Shown piece by piece: positions 8,818 to 20,224 of a stretch of 64,000 nt of DNA (position 1 is the first letter of the stretch; the number at the start of each line of letters is the position of its first letter). This DNA comes from Novosphingobium sp. NDB2Meth1 (GTDB lineage Bacteria > Pseudomonadota > Alphaproteobacteria > Sphingomonadales > Sphingomonadaceae): positions 434,001 through 498,000 of the forward strand of contig NZ_FPEH01000032.1 in assembly GCF_900117425.1 (NCBI RefSeq), in the 5' to 3' direction. The position numbers and the translations under genes were made by a program. A model generated the notes under the pieces. It ran no database searches. It saw only the letters and a list, made by a program, of their open reading frames with translations, and was not told where the DNA came from.

Positions 8818-8839
8818 CATATAAGGACATCCTTATATG
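8818..8839. promoter_or_regulatory. Distal palindromic operator of ArsR-metF-metH operon
   Basis: Perfect inverted repeat with 10-bp arms CATATAAGGA/TCCTTATATG and a 2-bp spacer, 9 bp upstream of the proximal palindrome. Both share the ATATAA core, so they look like two sites for the same dimeric regulator, most likely the ArsR-type protein encoded just downstream. Confidence 0.75.
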
Positions 8840-8971
8840 ATAGAACGATCAGATAACCCTTAACGTCGTCCGTTTGAGGTTTGCCATGGCCAATACGGCG
8901 CACTAGAACGCGCGGGCACCGCGGTGATATGCCGCCGGAACGGACCATACAGATCAGCCTGAGGGACTATC

Positions 8972-9286
8972 ATGACCAAGACCACCCAGATCAAGCGCCT
9001 CGCGACCGTGCTGGCCTGCGCGGCGGCCTTCGCGCTGAGCGCCTGCGGCAAGACCGACGACGCTTCTTCGGGCGCAACCGCTGACAACGTCGAGATGCCC
9101 GCGGACGAACTGCCTTCGGCAGAGCCGTCGGCAGCTGCTCCGGCTCCCGCCGCCGATGCCTCGCAGGCCGCGCTGAGCGCCGAGGATGCTGCAAAGAGCG
9201 CGGCTGACAGCGCCGTCTCGGCAGCCGAGGAAGCCAAGGCCGCTGCCGCTGCTGCCGCTGAAGAATCGCAGCAGAAGCCGCAGTAA
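8972..9286 (+). CDS. Small Ala-rich lipoprotein
   Basis: 104 aa with a type II signal peptide: KR-rich N-terminus, hydrophobic core and lipobox L-S-A-C with acylation at C25. The mature part is very rich in Ala, Ser and Glu/Asp and from about residue 62 probably forms a helix or coiled coil (AAKSAADSAVSAAEEAKAA). No catalytic motif is seen and I do not recognise a family. Its stop codon overlaps the next lipoprotein's start by one base (TAATG), so the two are probably co-translated and exported together. Confidence 0.8.
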   Translation: MTKTTQIKRLATVLACAAAFALSACGKTDDASSGATADNVEMPADELPSAEPSAAAPAPAADASQAALSAEDAAKSAADSAVSAAEEAKAAAAAAAEESQQKPQ

Positions 9287-9552
9287 TGAGGCGCTCGGGG
9301 AGCCTGCGCGCGGCTCTGACCGCACTGGCGCTGCTCCCCGCAGCCCTTTGCCTCGACGGCTGTCAGCAGGACACTGATCCGGGGCCCGGCGGCGTGACCG
9401 TCGGCGAAGCCCGCGCGCTCGATGAAGCGGCGGAAATGCTGCAGAAGCGCCCTGCCCCGCCGCTGGTGGATGCGACGGTTCCTGCCGACCTGGCGACGAT
9501 CCCTGCGTCGGAAGCGGAAGCGGCAGCGGCGGAGCCTGCCAAAAAGCCCTAG
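9286..9552 (+). CDS. Small putative lipoprotein
   Basis: 88 aa; N-terminal RR-x-G followed by a hydrophobic stretch and C-L-D-G-C, with C26 as probable lipid-attachment residue. The mature part is short, acidic and Ala/Pro-rich, ending EPAKKP. It starts inside the stop of the preceding lipoprotein gene (TAATG). The last 4 nt overlap the convergent arfB gene. Function unknown; the coupled neighbour suggests an envelope role for both. Confidence 0.7.
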   Translation: MRRSGSLRAALTALALLPAALCLDGCQQDTDPGPGGVTVGEARALDEAAEMLQKRPAPPLVDATVPADLATIPASEAEAAAAEPAKKP

Positions 9553-9965
9553 TCCAGCCGCACCTTGCCGCGCCCGGCCTTGATCGCGCTGCGGTTCTTC
9601 TTGCCCGCCAATCGTTCGGTCTTGCCGACGCGGTTGAGGCGGGACTTGGCGCGGCGGGCGGGCAATGTCGCCGCTTCACGCAAGAGTTCGGCGAGGCGGC
9701 TCCTCGCGTCCTCGCGGTTCTGTTCCTGCGTGCGGTACGTGCGCGCGGTGAGGATGATCTCGCCCTTGGCGGTCATTTTGCTGCCGGCGAGGTCCTTGAG
9801 GCGATGGAACACTTCGGGCGTGAGACGCAGCGCGAAGACATCAAGGCGGAGCTGGACAGCAGTCGCCACCTTGTTGACGTTCTGCCCGCCGGGGCCTGCG
9901 GAGGCGATGAAGCTCTCCTCGATAAGGCCGAGCGCGCGCTCGATCAGGGCGTCTGCTGCGGACAT
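9549..9965 (-). CDS. arfB: Alternative ribosome-rescue factor ArfB (peptidyl-tRNA hydrolase)
   Basis: 138 aa, matching ArfB/YaeJ length. It contains the release-factor GGQ loop at residues 26-28 (SAGPGGQNVNK), which triggers hydrolysis of peptidyl-tRNA on stalled ribosomes, and a strongly basic C-terminal tail (KSRLNRVGKTERLAGKKNRS) that would enter the empty mRNA channel. It lacks the codon-recognition domain of full release factors. The start lies 22 nt inside the 3' end of the pseudouridine synthase gene, in the same direction, implying an operon. Confidence 0.93.
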   Translation of the reverse strand: MSAADALIERALGLIEESFIASAGPGGQNVNKVATAVQLRLDVFALRLTPEVFHRLKDLAGSKMTAKGEIILTARTYRTQEQNREDARSRLAELLREAATLPARRAKSRLNRVGKTERLAGKKNRSAIKAGRGKVRLD

Positions 9966-10612
9966 GTGAACCCGAGAGCGGCGAAATCGGCGGGAAGCGG
10001 CGCGGTGGCGGCAATCGGCGGCTTGCCTTCGCGCGGGACGGTGAGCGCGGCGGCGTGGAGCATGGTACGGCGCGCGCCTCCGCCCGTGCCGTAGATCGGA
10101 TCGCCAAGCAGTGCGGCACCAAGGCCGGCGAGCGCATGGACGCGGATCTGATGGGTGCGGCCGGTTTCGGGCCGGAACTCGACGAGGGTCAGCCCCTCCT
10201 TGCGCTCGACCACGCGCCAGTGGGTGACGGCGGGCTTGCCGGCGCGGGCCGGGATCATGCGCCAGCCTTTCTCGGCGCTGCTGATCTTTGAGAGATTGAG
10301 CGCGATAGTGCCCTCATCGTCTGCCACCGGACCGGCGACGATCCCGAGGTAGACTTTTTCCACCTGCCGCGCCTCGAACGCAGCGGCGAAGCGCTTGTGG
10401 GCCTTGGCGTGGCGCGCGAGGAGCAGGCAGCCCGAGGTATCCTGATCGAGCCGGTGGACCGCGAGCGGCAGGCGCTGGAAGCCGAGGCGCAGGGCATCGA
10501 GATAGTTCTCGAGGCTGGTGCCTCCGGCGCGCGGTCGGTCGATCGGGAGGCCGGCGGGCTTGTCGATGACGAGCGCCTCGCCGTCTTCGAACAGGATGGG
10601 GAGCGTGATCAT
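9944..10612 (-). CDS. RluA-family RNA pseudouridine synthase
   Basis: 222 aa. The RluA-type catalytic motif HRLDQDTSG is present with D56 as nucleophile, followed by KVYLGIVAG and the RPETGRTHQIRVH segment typical of the family. There is no N-terminal S4 domain, so it is a compact RluA/TruC-like enzyme; the rRNA or tRNA target cannot be assigned. The gene shares ATGA with the aminotransferase upstream and overlaps arfB downstream, giving a run of coupled genes. Confidence 0.9.
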   Translation of the reverse strand: MITLPILFEDGEALVIDKPAGLPIDRPRAGGTSLENYLDALRLGFQRLPLAVHRLDQDTSGCLLLARHAKAHKRFAAAFEARQVEKVYLGIVAGPVADDEGTIALNLSKISSAEKGWRMIPARAGKPAVTHWRVVERKEGLTLVEFRPETGRTHQIRVHALAGLGAALLGDPIYGTGGGARRTMLHAAALTVPREGKPPIAATAPLPADFAALGFTCPQQTP

Positions 10613-11784
10613 GCCAGCGCATCCGCGATGCGCCGGAAAGCTTCTGCAAGGCGGGTGTCATCTGCGGCGAAGCTGATGCGGAAGCCGTCCTTGCCGCCGA
10701 AGGCCGATGCGGCGACGACCGCGATGCCATGGTCGAGGAGATGGAGCGCGAGCGCCTCGTCATCGCCGAAGCGGGCCATCAGCGGGGCCGCGTCGATGAG
10801 GCAGTAGAATGCGCCATCGGGAACCGGAGTGGAGAGGCCGGGGATCGCATTGAGGGCTGCGACGGCGGCATCGCGGCGCACGCGGAAACGGTCGCGCCAA
10901 TCGAGCAGGAACTCCTGCGGGCCGGTGAAGGCAGCAACGGCGGCGGCCTGGCTGATCGAGCAGGGATTGCCCGAAGCGTGCGACTGCAGCTTGGCCATCG
11001 CGCCGATCAGCCACTGCGGCCCGGCTGAGACGCCGATACGGAAGCCGGTCATCGCGTGGCTCTTGGAGACACCGGAGACGGTGAGGACACGGTCGGAAAG
11101 GTCCGGGCACACGACCGCGAGCGTGGCATGCGCGCCTGCGGTGTAGCGCAAGGGCGCGTAGATATCGTCGCTGAGGACAAGAACCTGGGGGTGACGGCGC
11201 AGGACTTCGCCGAGCGCGGCAAGGTCATCGGCGGAGTAGACCGCGCCGGTGGGATTGCCGGGGCTGTTGAGCAGGAGCCAGCGGGTGCGCGGGGTGATCG
11301 CGGCGGCGAGCTGTTCGGCGCTGATGCGGTAGCCGGTTTCGGGCGTGGTCGGCAGTGCGACGGGCTCGGCCCCGGCGAAGCGGACGATCTCGGGGTAGCT
11401 GACCCACCACGGGGCCGGGATCAGGACTTCATCACCGAGGCCGGCGGTGGCGGCGATCGCGAGGAAGATCGCCTGCTTGCCGCCCGCGCTGACGATGACC
11501 TGCGAAGGCGGCACTTCGATGCCGAGATCGCGCACGAAGTGGAGCGCGGCCGCTTCCCTCAACGCCGCCGTGCCGGGGACGGCGGTGTAGCGCGTGTCGC
11601 CCGCATCGAGCGCGGCCTTGGCGGCTTCGATCACGTGTGGCGGGGTGGGAAAGTCCGGCTCGCCGACCGAAAGCGAAATGATGTCGCGGCCTTCGGCGCG
11701 CAGCGCGATGGCGCGGTCGGTCATCACCGTGGTGCGCGAGGCGGAAATGCGCCCCAGAGCCTCGCTGGAATGCGGCTCGCTCAT
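10609..11784 (-). CDS. Pyridoxal-phosphate aminotransferase, class I (aspartate aminotransferase-like)
   Basis: 391 aa with fold-type I features: SVGEPDFPTP near residue 40, NSPGNPTG near 173-180, SDDIY near 205-209, and the Schiff-base lysine K241 in SGVSKSHAMTGFRIG. This is the subgroup of aspartate/prephenate aminotransferases common in alphaproteobacteria. Substrate could be aspartate, a branched or an aromatic amino acid. Start ATG 11784 overlaps the pabBC stop by 4 nt, and its own stop overlaps the pseudouridine synthase start by 4 nt. Confidence 0.88.
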   Translation of the reverse strand: MSEPHSSEALGRISASRTTVMTDRAIALRAEGRDIISLSVGEPDFPTPPHVIEAAKAALDAGDTRYTAVPGTAALREAAALHFVRDLGIEVPPSQVIVSAGGKQAIFLAIAATAGLGDEVLIPAPWWVSYPEIVRFAGAEPVALPTTPETGYRISAEQLAAAITPRTRWLLLNSPGNPTGAVYSADDLAALGEVLRRHPQVLVLSDDIYAPLRYTAGAHATLAVVCPDLSDRVLTVSGVSKSHAMTGFRIGVSAGPQWLIGAMAKLQSHASGNPCSISQAAAVAAFTGPQEFLLDWRDRFRVRRDAAVAALNAIPGLSTPVPDGAFYCLIDAAPLMARFGDDEALALHLLDHGIAVVAASAFGGKDGFRISFAADDTRLAEAFRRIADALA

Positions 11785-13586
11785 GCGCCGAGCAGCCTGG
11801 CGGGGATCAGGCCGCGCAGGGCATTGCCGATGAAGAAGCCGGATTCGAGATCGTTCAGGCGCACATCGCCTTCGACCGCGCGGCCGCTACCCAGCAGGCT
11901 GCGGCGCAGCACGCCGGGGAGGAGGCCGAGTGCGGCGGGCGGCGTGACCAGCACATCGCCGCGAGGCACGAAAATGTTCGTGAAGCTGCCTTCGGTGAGG
12001 CGGCCATCATCGCGCAGGAGCAGGGTTTCATGCGCTCCGGCGGCCTTGGCTGCGCGCAGGGCATCCTCGTAGAAGTGCCGGTCGGTGGTCTTGTGACGCA
12101 GGCGCCAATCGCCTTCCGCCACCGGCAGTGGCAGGATGGCGCAGATCGCCGGGTCCGGCAGGGCCGGTGGCATCGGCGCCGCGTCGAGCGCGTGGGCACC
12201 GCTTTTCGAGACGAGGAGGCGCACTTTGGATGGCGCATCGAGATCGAAACAGAGGACGTGGATGGCGTTGCGCAGCGCGTGGCGATCGAATTCGAAGCCG
12301 AGTTCGGCAGCGCTGGCCTTCATGCGTTCGAGGTGGAGTTCGAGGAACGCGATGCCCTCTGCCGGATCGAACGCCATCGTCTCGATCAGATCGGCGCTGC
12401 TGGCCTCCAGACGCAAGACATCCCCTTTCACCAGGCATTCGCGCCATTCGGCAAGGGATAAAGAGTCCGCAACGACTGCGGAACCGACCCCCATGGTAGC
12501 GCGCCCCCGGCCCGCGCCCGGATAGTCCGGAAGCAGCCGTACGGTCCGGATTGCCACATTGAAGGCGGCGTCACCAGCCTGCTGATTTTCGGACACGTCG
12601 ATCCGCCCGATGGCGCCGCAGTAGAGGCCGCGCGCATCGCGTTCGATCTCGTCGATCAGTTCCATCGCGCGGATCTTGGGCGCGCCGGTGATCGAGCCGC
12701 AGGGGAAGATCGCGCGTACCAGATCGCGGGCGTCGGCGCCGGGCTGCAGGCGGGCGTGGACGGTGGTCACCATCTGGTGGACGGTGGGGTAGGTCTCGAC
12801 CGCGAAAGGCGCTTCGACGCGCACACTGCCGGGCTCGGCGACGCGCGAGAGATCGTTGCGCATCAAGTCGACGATCATCAGGTTCTCGGCGAGATCCTTG
12901 ACGCTGGCTGAAAGCGCCGCCTTGTTGGCCGCGTCTTCCTCCAGTGTCCGTCCGCGCGGGGCAGTGCCCTTCATCGGACGGACCTCGGCGCGGCCATCCT
13001 CCAGCGTGAAAAACAGCTCGGGCGAGACCGAGAGGTGCCAGTGTGCGCCGTCCCAGATCACCGCCCCGTAGCCGGAGCGGGCGTCGGACCGGAGCGCGCG
13101 GTAGATGGCGAGCGGATCACCGGTCCATGAGCCGCCAAGCTCGAAGGTGTAGTTCGCCTGATAGATGTCGCCCGCGGAAATGGCCGACTTGAGGCTCTCG
13201 AAGCCAGTGCCGTAGCCGCCGGGCGAGACTTGCGGATCGAGCGGACCGAGGCGGCCCTTGCCTTCCACCATCGCATCAAGCCAATCTTGCGCCTCGGCAA
13301 CGGTTAGTTCGCGCATTTCGGCAAAGCGGGCGAACCAGACCAATGGCCCGGTCGCGCCGGCACGGGCGGGCAGGCGCGCGGCAAGGCGCGGTTCGAGCGC
13401 GAGGCCGGCTTCGTAGGCGATCAGGCCCGCCCAGTGCCCCGGCGCTGCGCCAATGCGGGCGAGCGCGGCTTCCACCTCATCCGGCCGGCGCGCGATGACG
13501 ATCTCCGCCGGGGCCGTATAGAGCCGCGCCGGGCCAGCGCCTTCTTCGCGGGCGTCGTCGAGCAGGATGAAGGGATTGGCGGTCAT
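11781..13586 (-). CDS. pabB: Bifunctional aminodeoxychorismate synthase component I / aminodeoxychorismate lyase
   Basis: 601 aa fusion. Residues about 1-370 are a PabB chorismate-binding domain with the conserved IFPCGSITGAPKIRAMELI and NLMIVDLMRNDLSR motifs. Residues about 390-601 are a PabC class IV aminotransferase-fold domain (LHLERMKASAAELGF; AHETLLLRDDGRLTEGS; TNIFV). Together they would convert chorismate to 4-amino-4-deoxychorismate and then to p-aminobenzoate for folate synthesis; the glutamine amidotransferase PabA is not encoded here. It heads an overlapping gene run with the aminotransferase, pseudouridine synthase and arfB. An anthranilate synthase role is unlikely given the PabC domain. 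Confidence 0.92.
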   Translation of the reverse strand: MTANPFILLDDAREEGAGPARLYTAPAEIVIARRPDEVEAALARIGAAPGHWAGLIAYEAGLALEPRLAARLPARAGATGPLVWFARFAEMRELTVAEAQDWLDAMVEGKGRLGPLDPQVSPGGYGTGFESLKSAISAGDIYQANYTFELGGSWTGDPLAIYRALRSDARSGYGAVIWDGAHWHLSVSPELFFTLEDGRAEVRPMKGTAPRGRTLEEDAANKAALSASVKDLAENLMIVDLMRNDLSRVAEPGSVRVEAPFAVETYPTVHQMVTTVHARLQPGADARDLVRAIFPCGSITGAPKIRAMELIDEIERDARGLYCGAIGRIDVSENQQAGDAAFNVAIRTVRLLPDYPGAGRGRATMGVGSAVVADSLSLAEWRECLVKGDVLRLEASSADLIETMAFDPAEGIAFLELHLERMKASAAELGFEFDRHALRNAIHVLCFDLDAPSKVRLLVSKSGAHALDAAPMPPALPDPAICAILPLPVAEGDWRLRHKTTDRHFYEDALRAAKAAGAHETLLLRDDGRLTEGSFTNIFVPRGDVLVTPPAALGLLPGVLRRSLLGSGRAVEGDVRLNDLESGFFIGNALRGLIPARLLGA

Positions 13587-13709
13587 GATGGGAACCGCGC
13601 TTTAGCGGCGCTCCGCCCCGGATGCAAAAAGCGCTTTCCTACTCTTTCATTCCGGGGAACAAGAACGGCGGGACATGGCTGGAAGCACGGCACGGGTGGA
13701 ACACTGCAT

Positions 13710-15284
13710 ATGGACAACATCTACATTGGCCTGAGTGCAGGCGGCGAACGCCAGATGCTGCGGCTGGACCGCGCCAACCGCTACGGACTTGTGGCGGGGG
13801 CGACCGGGACCGGCAAGACCGTGACCCTTCAGGGCATGGCCGAGCAGTTTTCCGCGCGCGGCGTGCCGGTGTTCCTCGCCGACGTGAAGGGCGACCTTTC
13901 CGGCATCGGCATGCCCGGCAGCCCGACGTTCAAGCATGCCGACAAGATCGAGAGCCGCGCGAAAGAACTCGGCATCGATCCGTTCACCTATGCCGACAAT
14001 CCGGTGGTGTTCTGGGACCTCTACGGCGAAGCCGGGCATCCTATCCGCACGACGATTTCGGAAATGGGCCCGCTGCTGCTGGCGCGGCTGATGGGGCTCA
14101 ACGAGACGCAGGAAGGCGTGCTCAACATCGCTTTCCGCTATGCCGACGACAACGGGCTGCTGCTGCTGGACCTCGCCGACCTGCAGGCGACGCTGATGGC
14201 CTGCGCGCAGAATGCCGGCGAGCTGGCGGCCAAGTACGGCAATGTTTCCAAGGCCAGCGTCGGCACCATCCAGCGCCAGTTGCTGGCATTCGAGAGCCAG
14301 GGCGCGGACCGGTTTTTCGGGGAACCGGCGTTCGAGATCAACGACTTCATCAAGACCGACGATCAGGCGCGCGGCTATGTCAACGTGCTCAGCGCCGAGA
14401 AGCTGATGCAGAGCCCGAAGCTCTACGCGACATTCCTGCTGTGGCTTTTGAGCGAGCTGTTCGAGGCGCTGCCGGAAGTGGGCGATCCCGAAAAGCCCAA
14501 GCTGGTGTTCTTCTTCGACGAGGCGCACCTGCTGTTCGACGACGCACCGGAAGCGCTGTTCGACAAGGTGGAGCAAGTCGTCCGCCTGATCCGTTCGAAG
14601 GGCGTAGGCGTTTATTTCGTCTCGCAGAACCCGATCGACATTCCGGAGAAGATCGCGGGCCAGCTGGGCAACCGGGTTCAGCATGCCCTGCGGGCGTTCA
14701 CGCCGCGCGACCAGAAGGCGATTCGGGCAGCGGCAGAGACCTTCCGCATCAATCCCGATCTCGATGTCGAGACCGTGATCACTGAACTGAAGGTGGGCGA
14801 GGCGCTGGTTTCGACGCTCGATGCCGATGGTGCGCCGGGGATCGTGCAGCGGACTTTGGTGGCGCCGCCGCGTTCACGGCTGGGGCCGCTGGACGCGAAG
14901 GAACGCGCGGTGATCCAGTCGATCAGCCCGTTCGAGGGCAAGTACGACACGGCGGTGAACCGCGAGTCTGCTTCCGAGGTGCTCGCGCAGAAGGCTGCCG
15001 ATGCCGCTGCCGCCGCACAGCAGGTGGAAGCCGAGGGAGCCGCCGCGCAGCAGGCCTCGGCACGGCAGACGCCTTCGATGTGGGGCAAGGCGGGCAAGGC
15101 TGCGGTTGGCGCCATCGCCGCTTCGGCGGGATCGGTGATCGCGGCGCAGATCACGGGCAAGAAGTCGCGCGCCTCGCCGATAGAGTCCGGAGCGAGCGCG
15201 ATTGTCGGTACGATCGCGACGCAGATCGGCGGTGCAGCGTTCGGGCGGTTTGCGCGCGGCCTCTTGGGCGGCTTGCTGCGGTAG
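13710..15284 (+). CDS. HerA-like ATPase of the DUF853 family
   Basis: 524 aa starting MDNIYIGLS at ATG 13710 (the frame is open upstream but only antisense to pabBC). The Walker A motif GATGTGKT is at residues 30-37 (K36), and the Walker B-like region VFFFDEAHLLFDDAPEAL lies at about 265-283. These proteins (YjgR/DUF853) are HerA/FtsK-type ATPases whose cellular role is not settled. The C-terminal about 120 residues are Ala/Gln-rich and then Gly-rich. It is divergent from pabBC with 123 bp between them. Confidence 0.9.
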   Translation: MDNIYIGLSAGGERQMLRLDRANRYGLVAGATGTGKTVTLQGMAEQFSARGVPVFLADVKGDLSGIGMPGSPTFKHADKIESRAKELGIDPFTYADNPVVFWDLYGEAGHPIRTTISEMGPLLLARLMGLNETQEGVLNIAFRYADDNGLLLLDLADLQATLMACAQNAGELAAKYGNVSKASVGTIQRQLLAFESQGADRFFGEPAFEINDFIKTDDQARGYVNVLSAEKLMQSPKLYATFLLWLLSELFEALPEVGDPEKPKLVFFFDEAHLLFDDAPEALFDKVEQVVRLIRSKGVGVYFVSQNPIDIPEKIAGQLGNRVQHALRAFTPRDQKAIRAAAETFRINPDLDVETVITELKVGEALVSTLDADGAPGIVQRTLVAPPRSRLGPLDAKERAVIQSISPFEGKYDTAVNRESASEVLAQKAADAAAAAQQVEAEGAAAQQASARQTPSMWGKAGKAAVGAIAASAGSVIAAQITGKKSRASPIESGASAIVGTIATQIGGAAFGRFARGLLGGLLR

Positions 15285-15293
15285 GCTGACTGT

Positions 15294-15327
15294 CATTCGA
15301 CGACGCAGGCGAGCGGTTCGTCGAATG
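15294..15327. other. Hairpin after the DUF853 gene
   Basis: Perfect 10-bp arms CATTCGACGA/TCGTCGAATG with a 14-nt loop begin 10 nt after the DUF853 stop. No T-run follows, so if it ends transcription it is not a typical intrinsic terminator. Confidence 0.35.
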
Positions 15328-15409
15328 CGGTTGCGGATGAAACAGGATCAGGGCAGGCAGGCGGCATTATGGACCGGGCCTGATTACCGGTCTGATCTGA
15401 AAGGCTGAC

Positions 15410-18065
<2,656 letters not shown>

Positions 18066-18073
<8 letters not shown>

Positions 18074-19487
18074 GCGGCAGACGCAGCGTGGCGGTGAGGC
18101 CTTTGGTCTCGCCGCCTTCGCGCCGGTTCGCGAGGATCAGCGCACCGCCGTGCTGGTCGGCAATCGCGCGGGCGAGCGTCAGGCCAAGACCTGCGCCGCC
18201 GGTGGCCGAATTGCGCGAGGCTTCGAGGCGGGTGAACGGGTCCAGCATGCGGGCGATCTCGTGCTCGGGGATGCCGGGGCCATCATCCTCCACGGTCAAC
18301 ACCGCCTCGCCCCCTTCGCGCCGCAGCGTGACGCGGGCGCGGATGCCGTAGCGCAGCGCGTTCGAGACGAGATTGCGCAAGGCGCGCCGCAGCCAGGTGG
18401 CGCGCAGCGGCATGACCATGCGGTCCGCCTCGCCGAGCGTTACGTCTTCGCCCATGTCCTCATACTCGCCGACGACATCGGCAACGAGCGCCGAGAGTTC
18501 GGTCTGCTCGAGCGGATCGGAAGGACGGCCGACGCGGGCGAGGCTCAGGATATCGTCGAGCGAGCGGTTTATATCCTCGATGGTGGCGGCCATGCGGCTG
18601 CGCTCGGTATCGTCCTCGACCGCCTCGATCCGCACCCGCAGCGCTGCGAGCGGCGTCTTGAGATCGTGGCCGATGGCGCCGAGCATCACGTCCTTCTCGT
18701 CAAGCAATGCGCCGACGCGGCGTTCCATCGCGTTGTGCGCCACGATCAGCCGGCGGATGTCGTCGGGACCTTCGGGCGCGAGTTGGCCGGCGGCGGTGCG
18801 CGAGCGGGCGAAGCCTTCGACTTGCGCCGTCAGCGCCTTCAGCGGGCGCGCGATGCGGCGCAGGATCAGCGCGACCGTGCCGACGAGGACGAGGTAGATA
18901 AAAAGCGTCTGCAGGATCAGCGTCGTCAGCATCGCGCGTTCGGTGCGCGGGGCGAGCAGGCGAGCGGTGAGCCAGCTACCGTCGGTCCGCCCGATGGCGG
19001 CGACGATCAGGCGCGGACGGGGCTGGCCGGGAGGCCGCAGGCGGGGTCCGCGCCGGGCGAGCCATTCGGTGATCACCGGATCGCGCGCGGGATCGCGCTC
19101 GGCCACAAAGAGCTGCTTGGCATCGACGCCCTGCGCTTCGAGCACCTGGCGCAGTGCATCCTCGATCTCGGGACGGCGGCGATCTCCGGCCATCTGCGGC
19201 GCGCGCAGTTCCTCCTGCACGCGCAGCGGGCGCGGCATGCGGAAGCCGATTTCCGGTTCTTCACCCATCGGCGGCGGCGGCGGACCGAACTGGGCGCGGG
19301 GATGGCGCCCGAGCAGGCTGAACGCAGCGTAGTTGACGATCCCGGCGAAGTGCCGCTCGTGCTGCATGCGCCACATCAGCGCGGCGGAAAGCCCCTGCGC
19401 CACCATCAGCGCAAGCGCGATGGCGAGCAGCATCTGGCCCTGAAGGCTGCGCGGCCAGAGGCGAAAACGCGCTGGGCTCTCAGCCAT
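18066..19487 (-). CDS. Membrane sensor histidine kinase (EnvZ-like)
   Basis: 473 aa from ATG 19487, which overlaps the response regulator stop by 8 nt. Membrane helix 1 is at about 18-38, a periplasmic sensor of about 145 residues follows, then helix 2 at about 187-209, a HAMP linker, and the HisKA motif GHDLKTPLA with phosphoacceptor H274. The ATPase boxes are NLVSNALRYG, DDGPGIP and GLGLTLARAI. The sensor region is Pro/Arg-rich (FGPPPPPMGEEPE) with no known domain that I can see. The partner is the OmpR-type regulator immediately upstream; the signal is unknown. Confidence 0.93.
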
Positions 19488-20223
19488 CGGCGGGCACCTT
19501 GCGCACTTCGGCGGCAAGCATGTAGCCGCCACCCCACACCGTCTGGATCAGTTCGGGATTGCGGCTGTCGCGTTCGACCTTGCGGCGCAGGCGGCTGATC
19601 TGGTTGTCGACCGCACGGTCGAACAGATGTGCCTCGCGGCCCTGCACCATATCGAGCAGGCGGTCGCGATCGAGCACCTGGCGCGGGTGATCGAGGAAAG
19701 CGACGAGCAGGCGGAACTCGGCGGAGGAGATGGAGACGACCGCGCCTTCGCTGTCGGTGAGGCGGCGGCGCAGCGGATCGAGGCGCCAGCCGTCGAACAG
19801 GTAGTGGAATTCTTCCGCCGCGCCGGCCTTGCTATCGGGCACGCGGGATGCGCGGCGCAGCACCGATCGGATGCGGGCGACGAGTTCGCGCGGATCGAAC
19901 GGCTTCACGACATAGTCGTCAGCGCCGATCTCGAGCCCGACGATACGGTCGGTCGCCTCGCCGCGCGCGGTGAGGAAGATGACGGGCAGCTGGCGCGCCT
20001 CGATCAGGTGGCGGCAGAGTGAGAGGCCGTCCTCCCCCGGCATCATGATATCGAGCAGGACGATATCATAGGCTTCGGCGGCGAGCCGCGCGCGGGCCTC
20101 GGCAGCACTGGCAGCCTGCGCAGCAGCGAACCCCTGCCGGACCAGATAGTCCGACAGGGGTTCGCGCAGCGCGGCCTCGTCATCGACGACCAGAACTCGG
20201 GTCGCGTCAGGCATGGCGGCCAT
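19480..20223 (-). CDS. OmpR/PhoB-family response regulator
   Basis: 247 aa from ATG 20223 (a second ATG at 20214 is possible). The receiver domain has acidic pocket D14-D15, phosphoacceptor D58 in VLLDIMMPGEDG and K107 in VVKPFDPREL. The C-terminal winged helix covers about 140-240 (RRLTDSEGAVVSISSAEFRLL; VDNQISRLRRKVE). The start is one base after the EF-hand gene's stop (TGATATG), and the end overlaps the kinase gene, so the three form one operon. Confidence 0.93.
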   Translation of the reverse strand: MAAMPDATRVLVVDDEAALREPLSDYLVRQGFAAAQAASAAEARARLAAEAYDIVLLDIMMPGEDGLSLCRHLIEARQLPVIFLTARGEATDRIVGLEIGADDYVVKPFDPRELVARIRSVLRRASRVPDSKAGAAEEFHYLFDGWRLDPLRRRLTDSEGAVVSISSAEFRLLVAFLDHPRQVLDRDRLLDMVQGREAHLFDRAVDNQISRLRRKVERDSRNPELIQTVWGGGYMLAAEVRKVPADG

Positions 20224-20224
20224 A

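Noticed and set aside
8445..8948. 167-aa frame extending through the ArsR operators
   Set aside because: Frame shadow of the ArsR-methyltransferase gene; it would translate both palindromes and has no domain.
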